Positions 14,692-22,349 of a stretch of 40,533 bases of DNA are shown one piece after another. The position numbers and the translations under genes were made by a program. Source of the stretch: JAHWJR01 sp035942035 (GTDB taxonomy: Bacteria; Actinomycetota; Acidimicrobiia; Acidimicrobiales; CADCSY01); contig DASZDK010000060.1 of NCBI GenBank assembly GCA_035942035.1, positions 1-40,533 on the forward strand, given 5' to 3'. Each line of letters begins with the position of its first letter. Position 1 is the first letter of the stretch. The notes under the pieces were generated by a model. The model had not been told where the DNA came from. It saw only the letters and a program-made list of their open reading frames with translations, and did no database searches.

Positions 14692-15588
14692 ATGGCCAGC
14701 CGCCTCGACACCGTCTCCTTCCTGTCCGACTACGGGCTCCAGGACGAGTTCGTGGGCGTGGTGACGTCGGTCATCCGGGGCATCGCCTCCCACGTGACGG
14801 TCGTCGACGTCACCCACGGCGTGCCTGCCCACGACGTCCGTGCCGGCGGGCTGGCCCTGGCCCGGGCGGCGCAGTACCTCGCTCCCGGGGTGGTGCTGGC
14901 CGTGGTCGACCCCGGGGTGGGCACCGACCGGCGGGCGGTGGCCGTGGAGGTCGGCGACCGGGAGGCGGTCTTCGTGGGGCCGGACAACGGCGTGCTGGCG
15001 TCGGCGGTGGCCATGGTGGGCGGCGCCCGCGCCGCCGTGGAGCTGACCGACCCGGCGTTCCACCTCCCCGCCCCAGGGCCCACCTTCGCCGGCCGCGACG
15101 TGTTCGCCCCTGTCGCCGCCCACCTGTGCAACGGCGCCGCCCTGGCCGATCTGGGCGAGGCGGTCGACCCGGCCCAGCTGTTGCCCGGCGTGCTGCCGGT
15201 GAGCCGGATGGAGGCGGGCAAGCTGGTGGCCGAGGTGCTGTGGGTCGACCGCTACGGCAACGTCCAGCTCAACGTGGGCCCGGACGAGATCGAGCCGTTC
15301 GGTGAACCAGTGGCGGTGGAGCTGCCGAGCGGCGTGCGGAGTGCCTCCCGGGCCGACGCCTACGGCGCCATCGCGCCCGGGGCGCTGGGGCTGGTGGTCG
15401 ACTCCTACGGCCTCGTCTCCATCGCCGCCGACCGTCGCCCGGTCGCCGCCGAGCTGGAGTTGGGGCCGGGCGACGCGGTGATCCTGGCGCCGGCGGAGGG
15501 CGGCGACGGCACCTCGGCGCCTCCTGGCGGGCACCAGGGTCACAGCTCCCCGGTCTCGCTCCGCTCCCGGCCCCCGGGACGACCGTGA
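14692..15588 (+). CDS. S-adenosyl-L-methionine hydrolase (SAM hydroxide adenosyltransferase, DUF62)
   Basis: A 298-residue member of the fluorinase/DUF62 family. The N-terminal SAM-binding domain starts FLSDYGLQDEFVGV, with VVDVTHGVPAHDV, VVDPGVGTDRRAV, FVGPDNGVL and GRDVFAPVAAHL following; the C-terminal barrel has VDRYGNVQLN. Most members hydrolyse SAM to adenosine and methionine using an Asp/Arg/His-activated hydroxide; the halogenase-specific loop cannot be judged by eye, so hydrolase is the default. The last 25 residues are a Gly/Ser/Pro tail. Its stop overlaps the start of a 28-residue membrane peptide gene. Confidence 0.88.
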   Translation: MASRLDTVSFLSDYGLQDEFVGVVTSVIRGIASHVTVVDVTHGVPAHDVRAGGLALARAAQYLAPGVVLAVVDPGVGTDRRAVAVEVGDREAVFVGPDNGVLASAVAMVGGARAAVELTDPAFHLPAPGPTFAGRDVFAPVAAHLCNGAALADLGEAVDPAQLLPGVLPVSRMEAGKLVAEVLWVDRYGNVQLNVGPDEIEPFGEPVAVELPSGVRSASRADAYGAIAPGALGLVVDSYGLVSIAADRRPVAAELELGPGDAVILAPAEGGDGTSAPPGGHQGHSSPVSLRSRPPGRP

Positions 15589-15671
15589 GGCCCGCCACCA
15601 CCCTCGCCCTGGCCTTGCTGCTGCTGCTGATCGTGTTGGCCGCCGTGGTGCAGTTCGTCGTGCTCACCTAG
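15585..15671 (+). CDS. 28-residue single-span membrane peptide
   Basis: GTG 15585 overlaps the TGA of the SAM hydrolase gene (GTGA), the usual sign of translational coupling. The product is MRPATT followed by one uninterrupted hydrophobic helix (LALALLLLLIVLAAVVQFVV) and LT. This is a plausible one-span membrane microprotein, but the frame is short and the GTGA could be chance. No family known. Confidence 0.45.
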   Translation: MRPATTLALALLLLLIVLAAVVQFVVLT

Positions 15672-15686
15672 GAGGCGACGAAGGGT

Positions 15687-16064
15687 CTAGAACAGGGTGC
15701 GGCAGAGGCGGGTGATCTCCCGCTCCAGCGACTCCAGCCCCTCGATCTTCCCCAACACCAGCGCCACCCCGACCTCGGCCGCCCGCCGTTCGAGCTCGGC
15801 GTCGACGAAGGCGGTGTAGAGGATCATCACCAGGTCGGGGTGGCGCTGGCGGATGCGGGTGGCAGTCTCCAGGCCGTCCAGGTCCGGCATCTTGTAGTCG
15901 ATGACGACCACGTCGGTGTCCACCTCGTCCAGCAGCGTCACCGCCTCGGAGCCCCCCGAGGCTTCGCCCACCACGGCGAAGCCGTCGAGCTCGAGCATGT
16001 TGCGCAGCATGCGCCGCACGTGATCGGTGTCGTCGACGACCATGACCCGGATCGGCGTGTCCAT
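15687..16064 (-). CDS. Receiver-only response regulator
   Basis: A 125-residue CheY-like receiver domain: acidic pair in VMVVDDTDHVRRML, phosphoacceptor Asp in VVIDYKMPDLDG, Thr in LYTAF and Lys in VLGKIEG. It has no output domain and no kinase beside it. ATG 16064 is supported by TAGCGT (16075-16080, minus strand) 10 nt upstream. It is transcribed divergently from rex, 108 bp apart, so the two could share regulation, but nothing shows a functional link. Confidence 0.88.
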   Translation of the reverse strand: MDTPIRVMVVDDTDHVRRMLRNMLELDGFAVVGEASGGSEAVTLLDEVDTDVVVIDYKMPDLDGLETATRIRQRHPDLVMILYTAFVDAELERRAAEVGVALVLGKIEGLESLEREITRLCRTLF

Positions 16065-16074
16065 GCCGGCTCCG

Positions 16075-16080
16075 ACGCTA
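16075..16080 (-). promoter_or_regulatory. -10 hexamer TAGCGT of the response regulator gene
   Basis: On the minus strand TAGCGT ends 10 nt before ATG 16064. Confidence 0.45.
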
Positions 16081-16136
16081 CCCGTCTGGCCGCTCGCTAC
16101 CTTGCCGCCGAGGGGGGCACGGGCGTGCTCGTGACT

Positions 16137-16152
16137 TTGTGAACGCTTCCCG
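16137..16152 (+). promoter_or_regulatory. Candidate Rex operator at the rex promoter
   Basis: TTGTGAACGC reproduces the left half of the Streptomyces Rex operator (TGTGAACGCGTTCACA); the right half (TTCCCG) is poor. It covers about -36 to -21 relative to the predicted start at 16173, where a bound repressor would block RNA polymerase, in line with known Rex autoregulation. Confidence 0.5.
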
Positions 16153-16160
16153 GGCATCGG

Positions 16161-16166
16161 TAGGAT
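16161..16166 (+). promoter_or_regulatory. -10 hexamer TAGGAT of rex
   Basis: TAGGAT ends 6 nt before GTG 16173; leaderless arrangement. Confidence 0.5.
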
Positions 16167-16172
16167 CGACGG

Positions 16173-16916
16173 GTGACCGACCACCCCCCTCGCCGTCGCA
16201 TCCCCGAGGCGACCGTGGCCCGCCTGCCGGTGTACCTGCGCAGCCTGCTGGAGCTGGCCGACGGCCCGGCGGCCACCATCTCCTCCGAGCGGCTGGCCGA
16301 GCTGGCGGGCGTCAACGCCGCCAAGGTGCGCAAGGACCTCTCCTACCTGGGTTCGTACGGCACCCGGGGGGTCGGCTACGACGTGGAGTACCTGCTGTTC
16401 CAGATGAGCCGGGAGCTGGGTCTGACCCAGGACTGGCCGGTCGTCATCGTCGGGGTGGGCAACCTGGGCCAAGCCCTGGCCAACTACCGGGGCTTCGCCG
16501 ATCGCGGCTTTCCGGTGGGTGCCCTGGTCGATGCGGATCCCGCCAAGGTGGGGCAACGGGTGGGCGACCTGGTGGTCGAGAGCATCGACGACCTGCCCGC
16601 GGTGGTGGCCCGCCTCGGCACCACCATCGGTTTGATCGCCACGCCGGCGGCGGTGGCCCAGGAGGTCGCCGACGACCTGGTGGCCGCAGGTGTGCGGTCC
16701 ATCCTCAACTTCGCTCCCGCCGTGGTCACCGTGCCGCCCGACGTCTCGTTGCGCAAGGTCGACCTGGCCGTCGAGCTGCAGATCCTGAGCTTCTACCAGC
16801 GGCGGCGCACCGACGGCCTGGCCGCCATGGTGGAGGCGGCGGCCCCGAGCGACGGCAACGGCGCCTCACCCGGCTCGTCCGGCCTCCCCACCATCCCTGC
16901 CGACGCCTCGGAGTGA
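16173..16916 (+). CDS. rex: Redox-sensing transcriptional repressor Rex
   Basis: The 247-residue protein has the Rex winged-helix domain (RIPEATVARLPVYLRSLLEL, then SSERLAELAGVNAAKVRKDL and SYLGSYGTRGVGYDV) and a Rossmann domain (VVIVGVGNLGQALANYRGF). A swapped C-terminal helix (KVDLAVELQILSFYQ) completes the fold. Rex senses NADH/NAD+ and represses respiratory genes when NADH is high. A 30-residue Gly/Ser/Pro tail is extra. The downstream order rex, precorrin-2 dehydrogenase, hemA, hemC, hemD mirrors the rex-hemACD operon of Streptomyces. GTG 16173 is supported by TAGGAT, and a Rex half-site overlaps the -35 region. Confidence 0.95.
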   Translation: MTDHPPRRRIPEATVARLPVYLRSLLELADGPAATISSERLAELAGVNAAKVRKDLSYLGSYGTRGVGYDVEYLLFQMSRELGLTQDWPVVIVGVGNLGQALANYRGFADRGFPVGALVDADPAKVGQRVGDLVVESIDDLPAVVARLGTTIGLIATPAAVAQEVADDLVAAGVRSILNFAPAVVTVPPDVSLRKVDLAVELQILSFYQRRRTDGLAAMVEAAAPSDGNGASPGSSGLPTIPADASE

Positions 16917-16920
16917 CGTG

Positions 16921-17541
16921 ATGCCGGTCACCGGCGAGCAGTACCCCGCGTTCCTCACCGTCGCCGGCCGCCGGTGCCTGGTGGTGGGCGCCGGCGCCGT
17001 GGCCCTCCGTCGGGTCGAGGGGCTGATCGCCGCCGGCGCCCGGGTCCGGGTGGTGGCGCCCCGGGTGCTCGAGCGGGTCCGGGAGCTGGCGGAGGTCACC
17101 GTCGAGGAGCGGCCCTACCGGCGGGGAGAGGTGGCCGGCCACTGGCTGGTCGTGGCCGCCACCGACGACCCTGCCGTCAACCGGGCGGTGAGCGACGACG
17201 CCGATGCCGCCGGCGTCTGGGTGAACCGGGTCGACGACGCCGCCGCCGGCTCGTTCACCGTTCCCGCCGTGGTCCGCCGCGGTCCCGTCACCGTCGCCGT
17301 GACCACCGGCGGGCGCAGCCCGGCCCTGGCCACATGGCTGCGCCGCCACGTCGAGGAAGCGCTCGGGCCCGAGCACCTCACCCTGCTGGAGCTCGTCTCC
17401 GAGCGGCGCCAGGCGCAGCGGGCCGACGGCGCTGGCGCCGATGCCGGAAGTTGGCAGGAACTTCTCGATTCGGGGATGCTGGAGCTGATTCGGGCAGGCA
17501 GAATTGCCGAGGCAAGGGAGCGCCTCTCCACGTGTCTGTGA
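16921..17541 (+). CDS. Precorrin-2 dehydrogenase (siroheme synthase N-terminal domain type)
   Basis: A 206-residue NAD-dependent dehydrogenase of the CysG-N/Met8/SirC family. YPAFLTVAGRRCLVVGAGAV is the characteristic opening, followed by VVAATDDPAVNRAV and the conserved GSFTVPAVVRRGPVTVAVTT and GGRSPALATWLR. It oxidises precorrin-2 to sirohydrochlorin on the way to siroheme; Met8-type members also insert iron. Precorrin-2 would come from the CobA domain encoded downstream (19816). ATG 16921 or the preceding GTG 16918 may be used; it follows rex by 4 nt and its stop overlaps hemA, so one mRNA is likely. Confidence 0.88.
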   Translation: MPVTGEQYPAFLTVAGRRCLVVGAGAVALRRVEGLIAAGARVRVVAPRVLERVRELAEVTVEERPYRRGEVAGHWLVVAATDDPAVNRAVSDDADAAGVWVNRVDDAAAGSFTVPAVVRRGPVTVAVTTGGRSPALATWLRRHVEEALGPEHLTLLELVSERRQAQRADGAGADAGSWQELLDSGMLELIRAGRIAEARERLSTCL

Positions 17542-18782
17542 TCGTCGTCGGGCTGAACCACCACAGCGTTCCGCTCCAGGTGCTGGAGCGGATGACGGTG
17601 TCACGCGAGCGCATGCCCAAGGCCCTGCACGACCTGACGGGGCGGGACAACCTCTCGGAGGCGGTGGTGCTGTCCACGTGCAACCGCACCGAGGTCTATG
17701 CCCAGGTCGAGCGGTTCCACGGGGCGGTGGGGGAAGTGCGCGACTTCTTCGGCGAGCTGGGCTCCCTGCCTCCGGAGGACTTCGCCGACCACCTCTACAC
17801 CTTCCACGATGCCGCCGCCGTGGCCCACCTGCTCACCGTGGCCGCCGGTCTCGACTCCGCCGTGCTCGGCGAGAGTGAGATCCTCGGCCAGATCAAGGGA
17901 GCGTGGGAGACGGGAGCGGCCGAGGGGGCCACCGGGCCGGTCCTGAACATGCTGTTCCGCCACGCCATCGAGGTGGGCAAGCGGGTGCGGACCGAGACGG
18001 GCCTGTCCCGGCGCCTCACGTCGCTGTCGCAGGCGGCGGTGGCGCTCGCCGCCCAGCGCCTGGGCAGCCTGGAGGACCGCCGCGTGCTGGTGCTCGGCGC
18101 AGGAGAGACGGGCGAGCGGATGGTGGCGTCGCTGGCCGCGGCCGGGGTGGGCGAGATCCTGGTGGCCAACCGCACGCCCGACCGGGCCGAGGCGGTGGCG
18201 GCGCGGGTCGGCGGCCGGGCACTCCCGCTGTCCGCCCTCCCCGACGCCCTGGCCGAGGTCGACGTGCTGCTCACCTCCACCGGCGCCTCGTCGGTGCTCG
18301 TCGACCACGGTGACCTCGAACCGGTCGTGCGAGCCCGCGGCGGCCGGCCGCTGCTGATCGTCGACGTGGCCGTTCCGCGCGACGTCGACCCCGGTGCCGC
18401 CGACCTGCCCGGGGTGACCCTGCTCGACATGGACGACCTGAGGGCCTTCGCCGAGCGGGGCGTGCCCGAGCGCCGCCGGGAGGTCGCCCGGGTCCGCGAC
18501 CTCATCGACGACGAGGTGAGCCGCTATCGGGAGGCGGTGACCGCCCGTCAGGTCGCTCCCCTGGTCACCGCTCTGCGGGAGCGGGCCGAGGACGTGCGCA
18601 CCCGGGAGCTCCGCCGCCTCGGCCGGCGTCTCGACCCCGCCCAGCGGGCTGCGGTCGACGACGTCACCCGCACCGTCATGGCCAAGCTGCTCCACGAGCC
18701 CAGCGTCCGCCTGAAGGAGGCAGCCGGCTCACCGAGGGGCGAGCGGCTCTCCGAGGCGCTGCGCGAGTTGTTCGACCTCTGA
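17532..18782 (+). CDS. hemA: Glutamyl-tRNA reductase
   Basis: A 416-residue enzyme that reduces Glu-tRNA(Glu) to glutamate-1-semialdehyde with NADPH, the first committed step of C5 tetrapyrrole synthesis. GLNHHSVPLQVLER opens the catalytic domain, Cys50 in VLSTCNRTEVYA is the nucleophile, and GESEILGQIK and the Rossmann motif VLVLGAGETGERM are intact; a helical dimerisation domain ends the protein. GTG 17532 overlaps the upstream gene by 10 bases; GTG 17538 is an alternative. It is most likely co-transcribed with rex, placing heme entry under Rex control. Confidence 0.96.
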   Translation: MSVIVVGLNHHSVPLQVLERMTVSRERMPKALHDLTGRDNLSEAVVLSTCNRTEVYAQVERFHGAVGEVRDFFGELGSLPPEDFADHLYTFHDAAAVAHLLTVAAGLDSAVLGESEILGQIKGAWETGAAEGATGPVLNMLFRHAIEVGKRVRTETGLSRRLTSLSQAAVALAAQRLGSLEDRRVLVLGAGETGERMVASLAAAGVGEILVANRTPDRAEAVAARVGGRALPLSALPDALAEVDVLLTSTGASSVLVDHGDLEPVVRARGGRPLLIVDVAVPRDVDPGAADLPGVTLLDMDDLRAFAERGVPERRREVARVRDLIDDEVSRYREAVTARQVAPLVTALRERAEDVRTRELRRLGRRLDPAQRAAVDDVTRTVMAKLLHEPSVRLKEAAGSPRGERLSEALRELFDL

Positions 18783-18822
18783 GCGCCGGCGTCGCCCGCC
18801 GGCAGGGCCCGGCCGGGCGCTC
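18781..18822 (+). terminator. GC hairpin after hemA
   Basis: GAGCGCC (starting within the hemA stop) pairs with GGCGCTC at 18816-18822, with further GC pairing inside. There is no U-run. It separates hemA from the hemC promoter and may reduce read-through. Confidence 0.4.
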
Positions 18823-18843
18823 AGGCACCGGCGGGGCCCCGGA

Positions 18844-18849
18844 TACGGT
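18844..18849 (+). promoter_or_regulatory. -10 hexamer TACGGT of hemC
   Basis: TACGGT ends 6 nt before GTG 18856; leaderless arrangement and a second promoter within the hem cluster. Confidence 0.45.
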
Positions 18850-18855
18850 GGGGAA

Positions 18856-19812
18856 GTGACGCCCGAACGACCCTCGGGGCAGCGGCTGCGCATCGCCACC
18901 CGCGGCAGCTCGCTGGCCCGCTGGCAGGCGGAGCACGTGGCCCATCGGCTACGACAGGCCCATCCCGGCCTGGACGTCGACCTGGTGGTGGTGGAGACCC
19001 TGGGCGACCGATCGCAGCAGCGCGCCATCTGGGAGCTGGGTGGCCAGGGCGTGTTCGTCAAGGAGGTGCAGGCGGCCGTGGTCGAGGGGCGGGCCGACCT
19101 CGCCGTCCACTCGGCCAAGGACCTGCCCTCGTCACCGTCCCTCGCCACGCCGGGGTTGGCTCTCGCCGCCGTGCCGCAGCGGGGCGATGCCCGCGACGCG
19201 CTGGTCGGCCGTTCGCTCTCGGCCATCCCCGTCGGGGGCACGGTGGCCACCGGGGCCAATCGGCGCCGGGCCCAGCTCGTCGACCTCCGTCCCGACCTCA
19301 CCTTCGCCGGCCTCCGGGGCAACATCGAGACGCGCCTGGGCCGTGCTCGCGACTTCTCGGCTGTGGTCGTGGCCGCCGTCGCCCTCGAGCGCCTGGGTCG
19401 CCAGTCGGAGGCGGCCGAGGTGCTGGAGCCGGCCGTGATGGTGCCCCAGGTCGGCCAGGGGGCGCTCGCCGTCGAGTGCCGGCAGGACGATGCCGCCAGC
19501 GTGGCCCTCGTCGCCGTCATCGACCACCGGCCCTCCCGGCGAGCGGTCGAGGCCGAGCGGGGGTTCCTGGCCACCCTGGGGGGCGGCTGCGAGCTGCCGG
19601 CCGGTGCCTTCGCCACCGAGGCGCCCGACGGAGGGCTGCACCTGCGGGCGGTGCTGGCGACCCTCGACGGCCGCATGGTGCTGCGCGACGCGCTCGAGGC
19701 GCCTCCCGAGGCCGACCCGACGGAGGTCGGGCGGTCGCTCGCCCGGAGGCTCCTCGACGCCGGCGGCGGCCGTTCGCTGCTGGCCGAAGCCGTCGACGTC
19801 GCCTGCGACTGA
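18856..19812 (+). CDS. hemC: Hydroxymethylbilane synthase (porphobilinogen deaminase)
   Basis: A 318-residue enzyme joining four porphobilinogens into hydroxymethylbilane. LRIATRGSSLARWQAEHV at the start, DLAVHSAKDLP (catalytic Asp), TGANRRRAQL, RGNIETRLGR and the cofactor loop GGGCELPAGA are present; Cys245 carries the dipyrromethane cofactor. Length is usual. Starts at GTG 18856 with a TACGGT hexamer 6 nt upstream. The cobA-hemD fusion starts three bases after its stop. Confidence 0.96.
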   Translation: MTPERPSGQRLRIATRGSSLARWQAEHVAHRLRQAHPGLDVDLVVVETLGDRSQQRAIWELGGQGVFVKEVQAAVVEGRADLAVHSAKDLPSSPSLATPGLALAAVPQRGDARDALVGRSLSAIPVGGTVATGANRRRAQLVDLRPDLTFAGLRGNIETRLGRARDFSAVVVAAVALERLGRQSEAAEVLEPAVMVPQVGQGALAVECRQDDAASVALVAVIDHRPSRRAVEAERGFLATLGGGCELPAGAFATEAPDGGLHLRAVLATLDGRMVLRDALEAPPEADPTEVGRSLARRLLDAGGGRSLLAEAVDVACD

Positions 19813-19815
19813 GCC

Positions 19816-21270
19816 GTGACCGTCTACCTGGTGGGCGCCGGCCCCGGGGATCCCGACCTGCTGACCGTGCGGGGCGCCGAGGTGCTGGCCGCCGCGGACG
19901 TCGTGGTCTACGACCGCCTGTCGGTGGCGTCGCTGGTGGAGCTGGCGCCCGCCGGCGCCGAGCGCATCAGCGTGGGCAAGACGCCCCGCGGCCCGAGCTA
20001 CCCCCAGTCCGACATCAACGCCCTGCTGGTCGACAAGGGGCGGACCGGCCTGGAGGTGGTCCGGCTCAAGGGCGGCGACCCCTTCGTGTTCGCCCGCGGG
20101 GCCGAGGAGGCCGAGGCGCTCGGGGCCGCCGGCGTGCCCTTCGAGGTCGTCCCCGGGGTGACCTCGGCCGTGGCCGTGCCCGCCTACGCCGGCGTGCCCC
20201 TCACCGCCCGGGGTCGGGCCACCTCCTTCACCGTCGTCACCGGTCACCAGGAGCCAGGGGCGGCCATCGAGACCGACTGGGAGGCACTGGCCCGGGTGGG
20301 CGGCACCATCGTGGTGGTGATGGGTGTGGCCACCAGGGCAGCCGTCGCCCGGCGCCTGCTCGCCGGCGGTCTGCCCCCCGAGACGCCGGTGGCATCGGTC
20401 CAGTGGGGCACGCGCCCCGACCAGCGGACCGTGCGCACCACGCTCCAGGGACTGGCCTCGGCAGAGATCGACCCGCCGGCGGTGATCGTGATCGGGGAGG
20501 TGGCCGGGCTCGACCTGGCCTGGTACGAGCGGCGCCCGCTGTTCGGCCGGACCGTGGTGGTGACCCGGCCGGCGTCGTCGCCGGGCGCCCTGGCCGCACG
20601 GCTGCAGCGCCTGGGCGCGGCCACGGTGGAGCTGCCGGTGGTGGAGGTGGGCCCTCCCGCCGACGGGGGGGCGGCGCTGCGTGCCGCCGCCGGCTCGGTG
20701 GCGTCCTACGACTGGATCGTGTTCACCTCGGCCAACGCCGTGACCAGGTTCCTGCCGCTGCTGCGCGATGCCCGCTCCTTGGGCGCCGCCCGGGTGGCGG
20801 CCATCGGCTCGGGCACCGCCGCTGCCCTGGCCGAGCACCGGGTCGTGGCCGACCTGGTCCCCGAGCGGTTCGTGGCGGAGTCGCTGCTCGCCGCCTTCCC
20901 ACCGCCCCCGCCCGGTGGTGGCCGGGTGCTCCTGCCCCGGGCGGCGGTGGCGCGCCAGGTCCTGCCCGAGGGTCTGCGAGCCGCCGGGTGGCATGTCGAC
21001 GTGGTGGAGGCCTACCGCACCCGTCCGGCGACGGCGGCGCCGGCGGTGATCGAGGCGGCGGGCACGGCCGATGCCGTCACCTTCACCTCGGCGTCGACGG
21101 TGACCGGCTTCCTGGAGGTGGCCGGCCGCCGGGCCCTTCCCCCGGTGGTGGTCTGCATCGGACCGGTGACCGCCGCCACCGCACGCCGGCACGGCATCAC
21201 CGTCGACGCCGAGGCCGCCGTCCACACCCTCGACGGTCTGATCGACGCCCTCGTCGCCGCCCTCGGCTGA
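19816..21270 (+). CDS. Fused uroporphyrinogen-III C-methyltransferase / uroporphyrinogen-III synthase
   Basis: A 484-residue two-domain enzyme. Residues 1 to about 245 are CobA/SUMT: VYLVGAGPGDPDLLTVRG, DVVVYDRL, RLKGGDPFVFARG and VVPGVTSAVAVPAYAGVPLT, methylating uroporphyrinogen III to precorrin-2. Residues from about 250 to the end are HemD: TVVVTRPASSPGALAARL, YDWIVFTSANAV and VTFTSASTVTGFLEV, closing the ring of hydroxymethylbilane. The fusion, known in several bacterial groups, makes uroporphyrinogen III and immediately commits some of it to siroheme. GTG 19816 is three bases after hemC. No internal stop or frameshift. Confidence 0.94.
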   Translation: MTVYLVGAGPGDPDLLTVRGAEVLAAADVVVYDRLSVASLVELAPAGAERISVGKTPRGPSYPQSDINALLVDKGRTGLEVVRLKGGDPFVFARGAEEAEALGAAGVPFEVVPGVTSAVAVPAYAGVPLTARGRATSFTVVTGHQEPGAAIETDWEALARVGGTIVVVMGVATRAAVARRLLAGGLPPETPVASVQWGTRPDQRTVRTTLQGLASAEIDPPAVIVIGEVAGLDLAWYERRPLFGRTVVVTRPASSPGALAARLQRLGAATVELPVVEVGPPADGGAALRAAAGSVASYDWIVFTSANAVTRFLPLLRDARSLGAARVAAIGSGTAAALAEHRVVADLVPERFVAESLLAAFPPPPPGGGRVLLPRAAVARQVLPEGLRAAGWHVDVVEAYRTRPATAAPAVIEAAGTADAVTFTSASTVTGFLEVAGRRALPPVVVCIGPVTAATARRHGITVDAEAAVHTLDGLIDALVAALG

Positions 21271-21299
21271 GCCACCGCCACGCCACCGTCACCCCGCGG

Positions 21300-21347
21300 T
21301 TGTGGCTCCCGGGGAACGCCGGGAACTAGCCGCTGCGGGGGCCACAA
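21300..21347 (+). terminator. Inverted repeat between cobA-hemD and hemB
   Basis: TTGTGGCTCCC pairs with GGGGGCCACAA (11 bp, one G-T pair) across a 26-nt loop that can itself fold. It begins 30 nt after the upstream stop and ends 12 nt before the hemB -10. It could terminate the hemC-hemD message, or be an operator for hemB; there is no U-run. Confidence 0.4.
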
Positions 21348-21358
21348 GGGACGGGTCG

Positions 21359-21364
21359 TAGGCT
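21359..21364 (+). promoter_or_regulatory. -10 hexamer TAGGCT of hemB
   Basis: TAGGCT ends 7 nt before GTG 21372; leaderless arrangement. Confidence 0.5.
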
Positions 21365-21371
21365 GGGCGGG

Positions 21372-22349
21372 GTGAGCTTTCCCGCCCGACGGCTGCGCAG
21401 GCTGCGGCGGACGCCGGCGCTGCGGCGACTGGTCGCCGAGACTCGGCTCTCGGTCGACGACCTGGTCGCCCCGTTGTTCGTCCGCCAGGACATCGACGAA
21501 CCCCGGCCGATCGCCTCCCTCCCCGGGGTGGTGCAGCACACGCTCGACTCGCTGCGCAAGGAGACAGCGGCGCTGGCCCGCGCCGGCGTGCCCGCCGTCG
21601 TGCTCTTCGGGGTCCCCTCGGCCAAGGACGCCGAGGGCAGCGGGGCGTGGGACCCCGACGGGATCGTCCAGGTGGCGCTTCGGGAGTTGCGCGACGAGGT
21701 GGGCGACGGGGTCGTGCTCATGGCCGACCTGTGCCTCGACGAGTACACCGACCACGGCCACTGCGGCGTGCTCGGGGCCGACGGGGAGGTCGACAACGAC
21801 GCCACCCTCGAGCGCTATGCCCGGGTGGCGGTGGCCCAGGCCGCGGCGGGGGCGGACGTGGTGGCGCCCAGCGGGATGATGGACGGCCAGGTCGGCGCCA
21901 TCCGGGCCGCCCTCGACGGCCACGGTCACCTGGCGGTGGCCATCCTCGCCTACGCGGCCAAGTACGCCTCCTCGCTGTACGGGCCCTTCCGCGACGCGGT
22001 CGACGTCTCCATCGCCGGTGGCGGCGACCGTCGGGGCTATCAGCAGGATCCCCGCAACGCCCGTGAGGCCCTGGCCGAGGTGGCGCTCGACGTGGAGGAG
22101 GGAGCGGACGCGGTGATGGTCAAGCCGGCGCTGGTCTCCCTCGACGTCATCGCCGCCGTGCGGGCCGCGGTCGACGTGCCGGTGGCCGCCTACCACGTCT
22201 CCGGTGAGTACGCCATGGTCAAGGCGGCGGTCGAACGGGGCTGGATCGACGGTCCCGCCACCGCCCTCGAGCAACTCGGCGCGGTCAAGCGGGCGGGGGC
22301 GGACATGATCCTCACCTACTTCGCCGCCGAGGTGGCCGAGCTGCTGTGA
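21372..22349 (+). CDS. hemB: Delta-aminolevulinic acid dehydratase (porphobilinogen synthase)
   Basis: A 325-residue enzyme condensing two aminolevulinates to porphobilinogen. Active-site lysines lie in AAKYASSLYGPFRD and in VMVKPALVSLD (Lys251, the Schiff-base residue). The metal-site segment is DLCLDEYTDHGHCGVL, with Cys, Asp and Cys where the zinc enzymes have three Cys, an intermediate type seen in many bacteria, so metal use cannot be stated. GTG 21372 is supported by the TAGGCT hexamer. Its TGA overlaps the hemL GTG, so hemB and hemL are translated together. Confidence 0.96.
   Translation: MSFPARRLRRLRRTPALRRLVAETRLSVDDLVAPLFVRQDIDEPRPIASLPGVVQHTLDSLRKETAALARAGVPAVVLFGVPSAKDAEGSGAWDPDGIVQVALRELRDEVGDGVVLMADLCLDEYTDHGHCGVLGADGEVDNDATLERYARVAVAQAAAGADVVAPSGMMDGQVGAIRAALDGHGHLAVAILAYAAKYASSLYGPFRDAVDVSIAGGGDRRGYQQDPRNAREALAEVALDVEEGADAVMVKPALVSLDVIAAVRAAVDVPVAAYHVSGEYAMVKAAVERGWIDGPATALEQLGAVKRAGADMILTYFAAEVAELL

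Noticed and set aside
17532..18782. In-frame extension of hemA back to about 16974
   Set aside because: The upstream part is antiphase to the precorrin-2 dehydrogenase gene and has no protein-like composition; HemA begins at the conserved VGLNHHSVP segment.
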